Below, one piece after another: positions 12,756-13,360 of a DNA stretch of 13,360 nt. The notes below the pieces were generated by a model that was not told the DNA's origin, searched no databases, and was given only the letters and a program-made list of their open reading frames with translations. The stretch is taken from contig NZ_CAMICL010000051.1 in NCBI RefSeq assembly GCF_946221105.1, forward strand, positions 1 to 13,360, read 5' to 3'. Position 1 is the first letter of the stretch; every line of letters starts with the position of its first letter. Origin of the DNA: an uncultured Corynebacterium sp. Its GTDB lineage: Bacteria; Actinomycetota; Actinomycetes; Mycobacteriales; Mycobacteriaceae. Both the position numbers and the translations under genes were made by a program.

Positions 12756-13360
12756 ATGGTTTTCAGAAAACGCAAGATCGCGGCCAAAACGCCGGAAGAA
12801 CTCGACGCCATGGAGGCCGCCGGGCGCATCGTCGGCATTGCTCTGCAGGAGGTCCGCGCCGCCGCAAAGCCGGGCGCGACCACGCTCGACCTGGACAAGG
12901 TGGCCGAGACGGTCATCCGCGACCACGGCGCCATCCCGACGTTTCTGGGCTACCAGGGATTCACCGGCTCGATCTGCGCGTCGGTGAATGAGGTGGTCGT
13001 GCACGGGATTCCGTCGTCAAGCATTGTGCTTAAAGAAGGGGACTTGGTTTCTATCGACTGCGGCGCCACGCTCGACGGTTGGGTGGGCGACAGCGCGTGG
13101 TCCTTCGGCGTCGGCGAGCTGGCGCCCGAGGTAGACGCGCTGAATCGCGCCACCGAATGGGTGCTCACGGAAGGGCTGAAAGCGATGGTGCCGGGCAACA
13201 AGCTCACCGACGTCTCGCACGCGCTCGAGCTGGCCACCTTTGCCGCCGAGGAGCGCTTCGGGGTGGAGCTCGGCATCGTCGACGGCTACGGCGGCCACGG
13301 CATCGGCCGCACGATGCACGAGGATCCGTACCTGGCCAACGAGGGCAAGCCGAACCGCGG
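12756..13360 (+). CDS. map: Methionine aminopeptidase type I, C-terminus cut by window edge
   Basis: This enzyme removes the N-terminal methionine from nascent proteins in the cytoplasm. 201 codons are visible and the frame is open to base 13360. The pita-bread fold residues seen are H83 (VVHGIPS), metal ligands D101 and D112 (SIDCGATLDGWVGDSAWSF), H181 (GGHGIGRT) and substrate-binding H188 (MHEDP). The last metal ligands (two Glu) lie beyond the edge. It starts at ATG 12756, with AAAGGG 11 bases upstream. The short N-terminus (MVFRKRKIAAKTPEELDAME) has no zinc-finger extension. secY-adk-map order is classic, but here a terminator precedes map. Confidence 0.96.
   Translation, partial: MVFRKRKIAAKTPEELDAMEAAGRIVGIALQEVRAAAKPGATTLDLDKVAETVIRDHGAIPTFLGYQGFTGSICASVNEVVVHGIPSSSIVLKEGDLVSIDCGATLDGWVGDSAWSFGVGELAPEVDALNRATEWVLTEGLKAMVPGNKLTDVSHALELATFAAEERFGVELGIVDGYGGHGIGRTMHEDPYLANEGKPNR

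Overview
The window looks like Corynebacterium or a close relative. The DNA is GC-rich, with C/G-ending codons in the core genes. It carries the second part of the spc ribosomal-protein operon (rpsH-rplF-rplR-rpsE-rpmD-rplO), then secY-adk-map. Several candidate promoters have actinobacterial TAnnnT -10 boxes. S5 carries an Arg/Asn/Asp-rich N-terminal extension like the one I remember from C. glutamicum S5. From memory, the C. glutamicum spc operon is also split: accessory genes including fdhD lie before rpsH, and a gap separates rplO from secY. No rRNA, tRNA, CRISPR array, transposase or integrase was seen.

Left half (1-7247), accessory genes. A minus-strand hypothetical protein (1-1167) runs off the left edge. 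Divergent from it is an OFA-type major facilitator (1290-2807), the family of oxalate/formate exchangers. This meets the formate-dehydrogenase sulfur-transfer protein FdhD (2804-3568, minus) tail to tail with a 4-bp overlap. FdhD has lost the second Cys of its CGxCG motif. A DUF2786 protein follows (3747-4460). Next is an ArsR-type repressor overlapping a drug-efflux-type MFS gene by ATGA (4543-6002). Two copies of an 18-bp palindrome, GTGCAA-N6-TTGyAC, flank the promoter of this pair and suggest autoregulation. A convergent M20 amidohydrolase (6015-7247) ends the block. The arsR-MFS pair and the first hypothetical gene look less C-biased at third codon positions by eye and may be acquired.

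Middle (7248-10393), ribosomal operon. A 367-bp region carries the divergent promoters and a long, hairpin-rich rpsH leader. S8, L6, L18, S5, L30 and L15 follow with short gaps. A strong intrinsic terminator (10354-10393) closes the unit.

Right (10394-13360), secretion, nucleotide and protein maturation. A non-coding stretch holds several copies of a TGAACTTTCCCGCAC element just upstream of an extended -10 promoter. The secY leader has two hairpins and a 33-codon upstream ORF with its own Shine-Dalgarno that overlaps the secY start out of frame. secY and adk overlap by one base. A terminator separates adk from map, which is cut by the right edge.

The best second-look items are the paired operators before arsR, the repeat array and overlapping uORF before secY, the divergent FdhD, and the rpsH leader. 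None of these proves a new system by itself.
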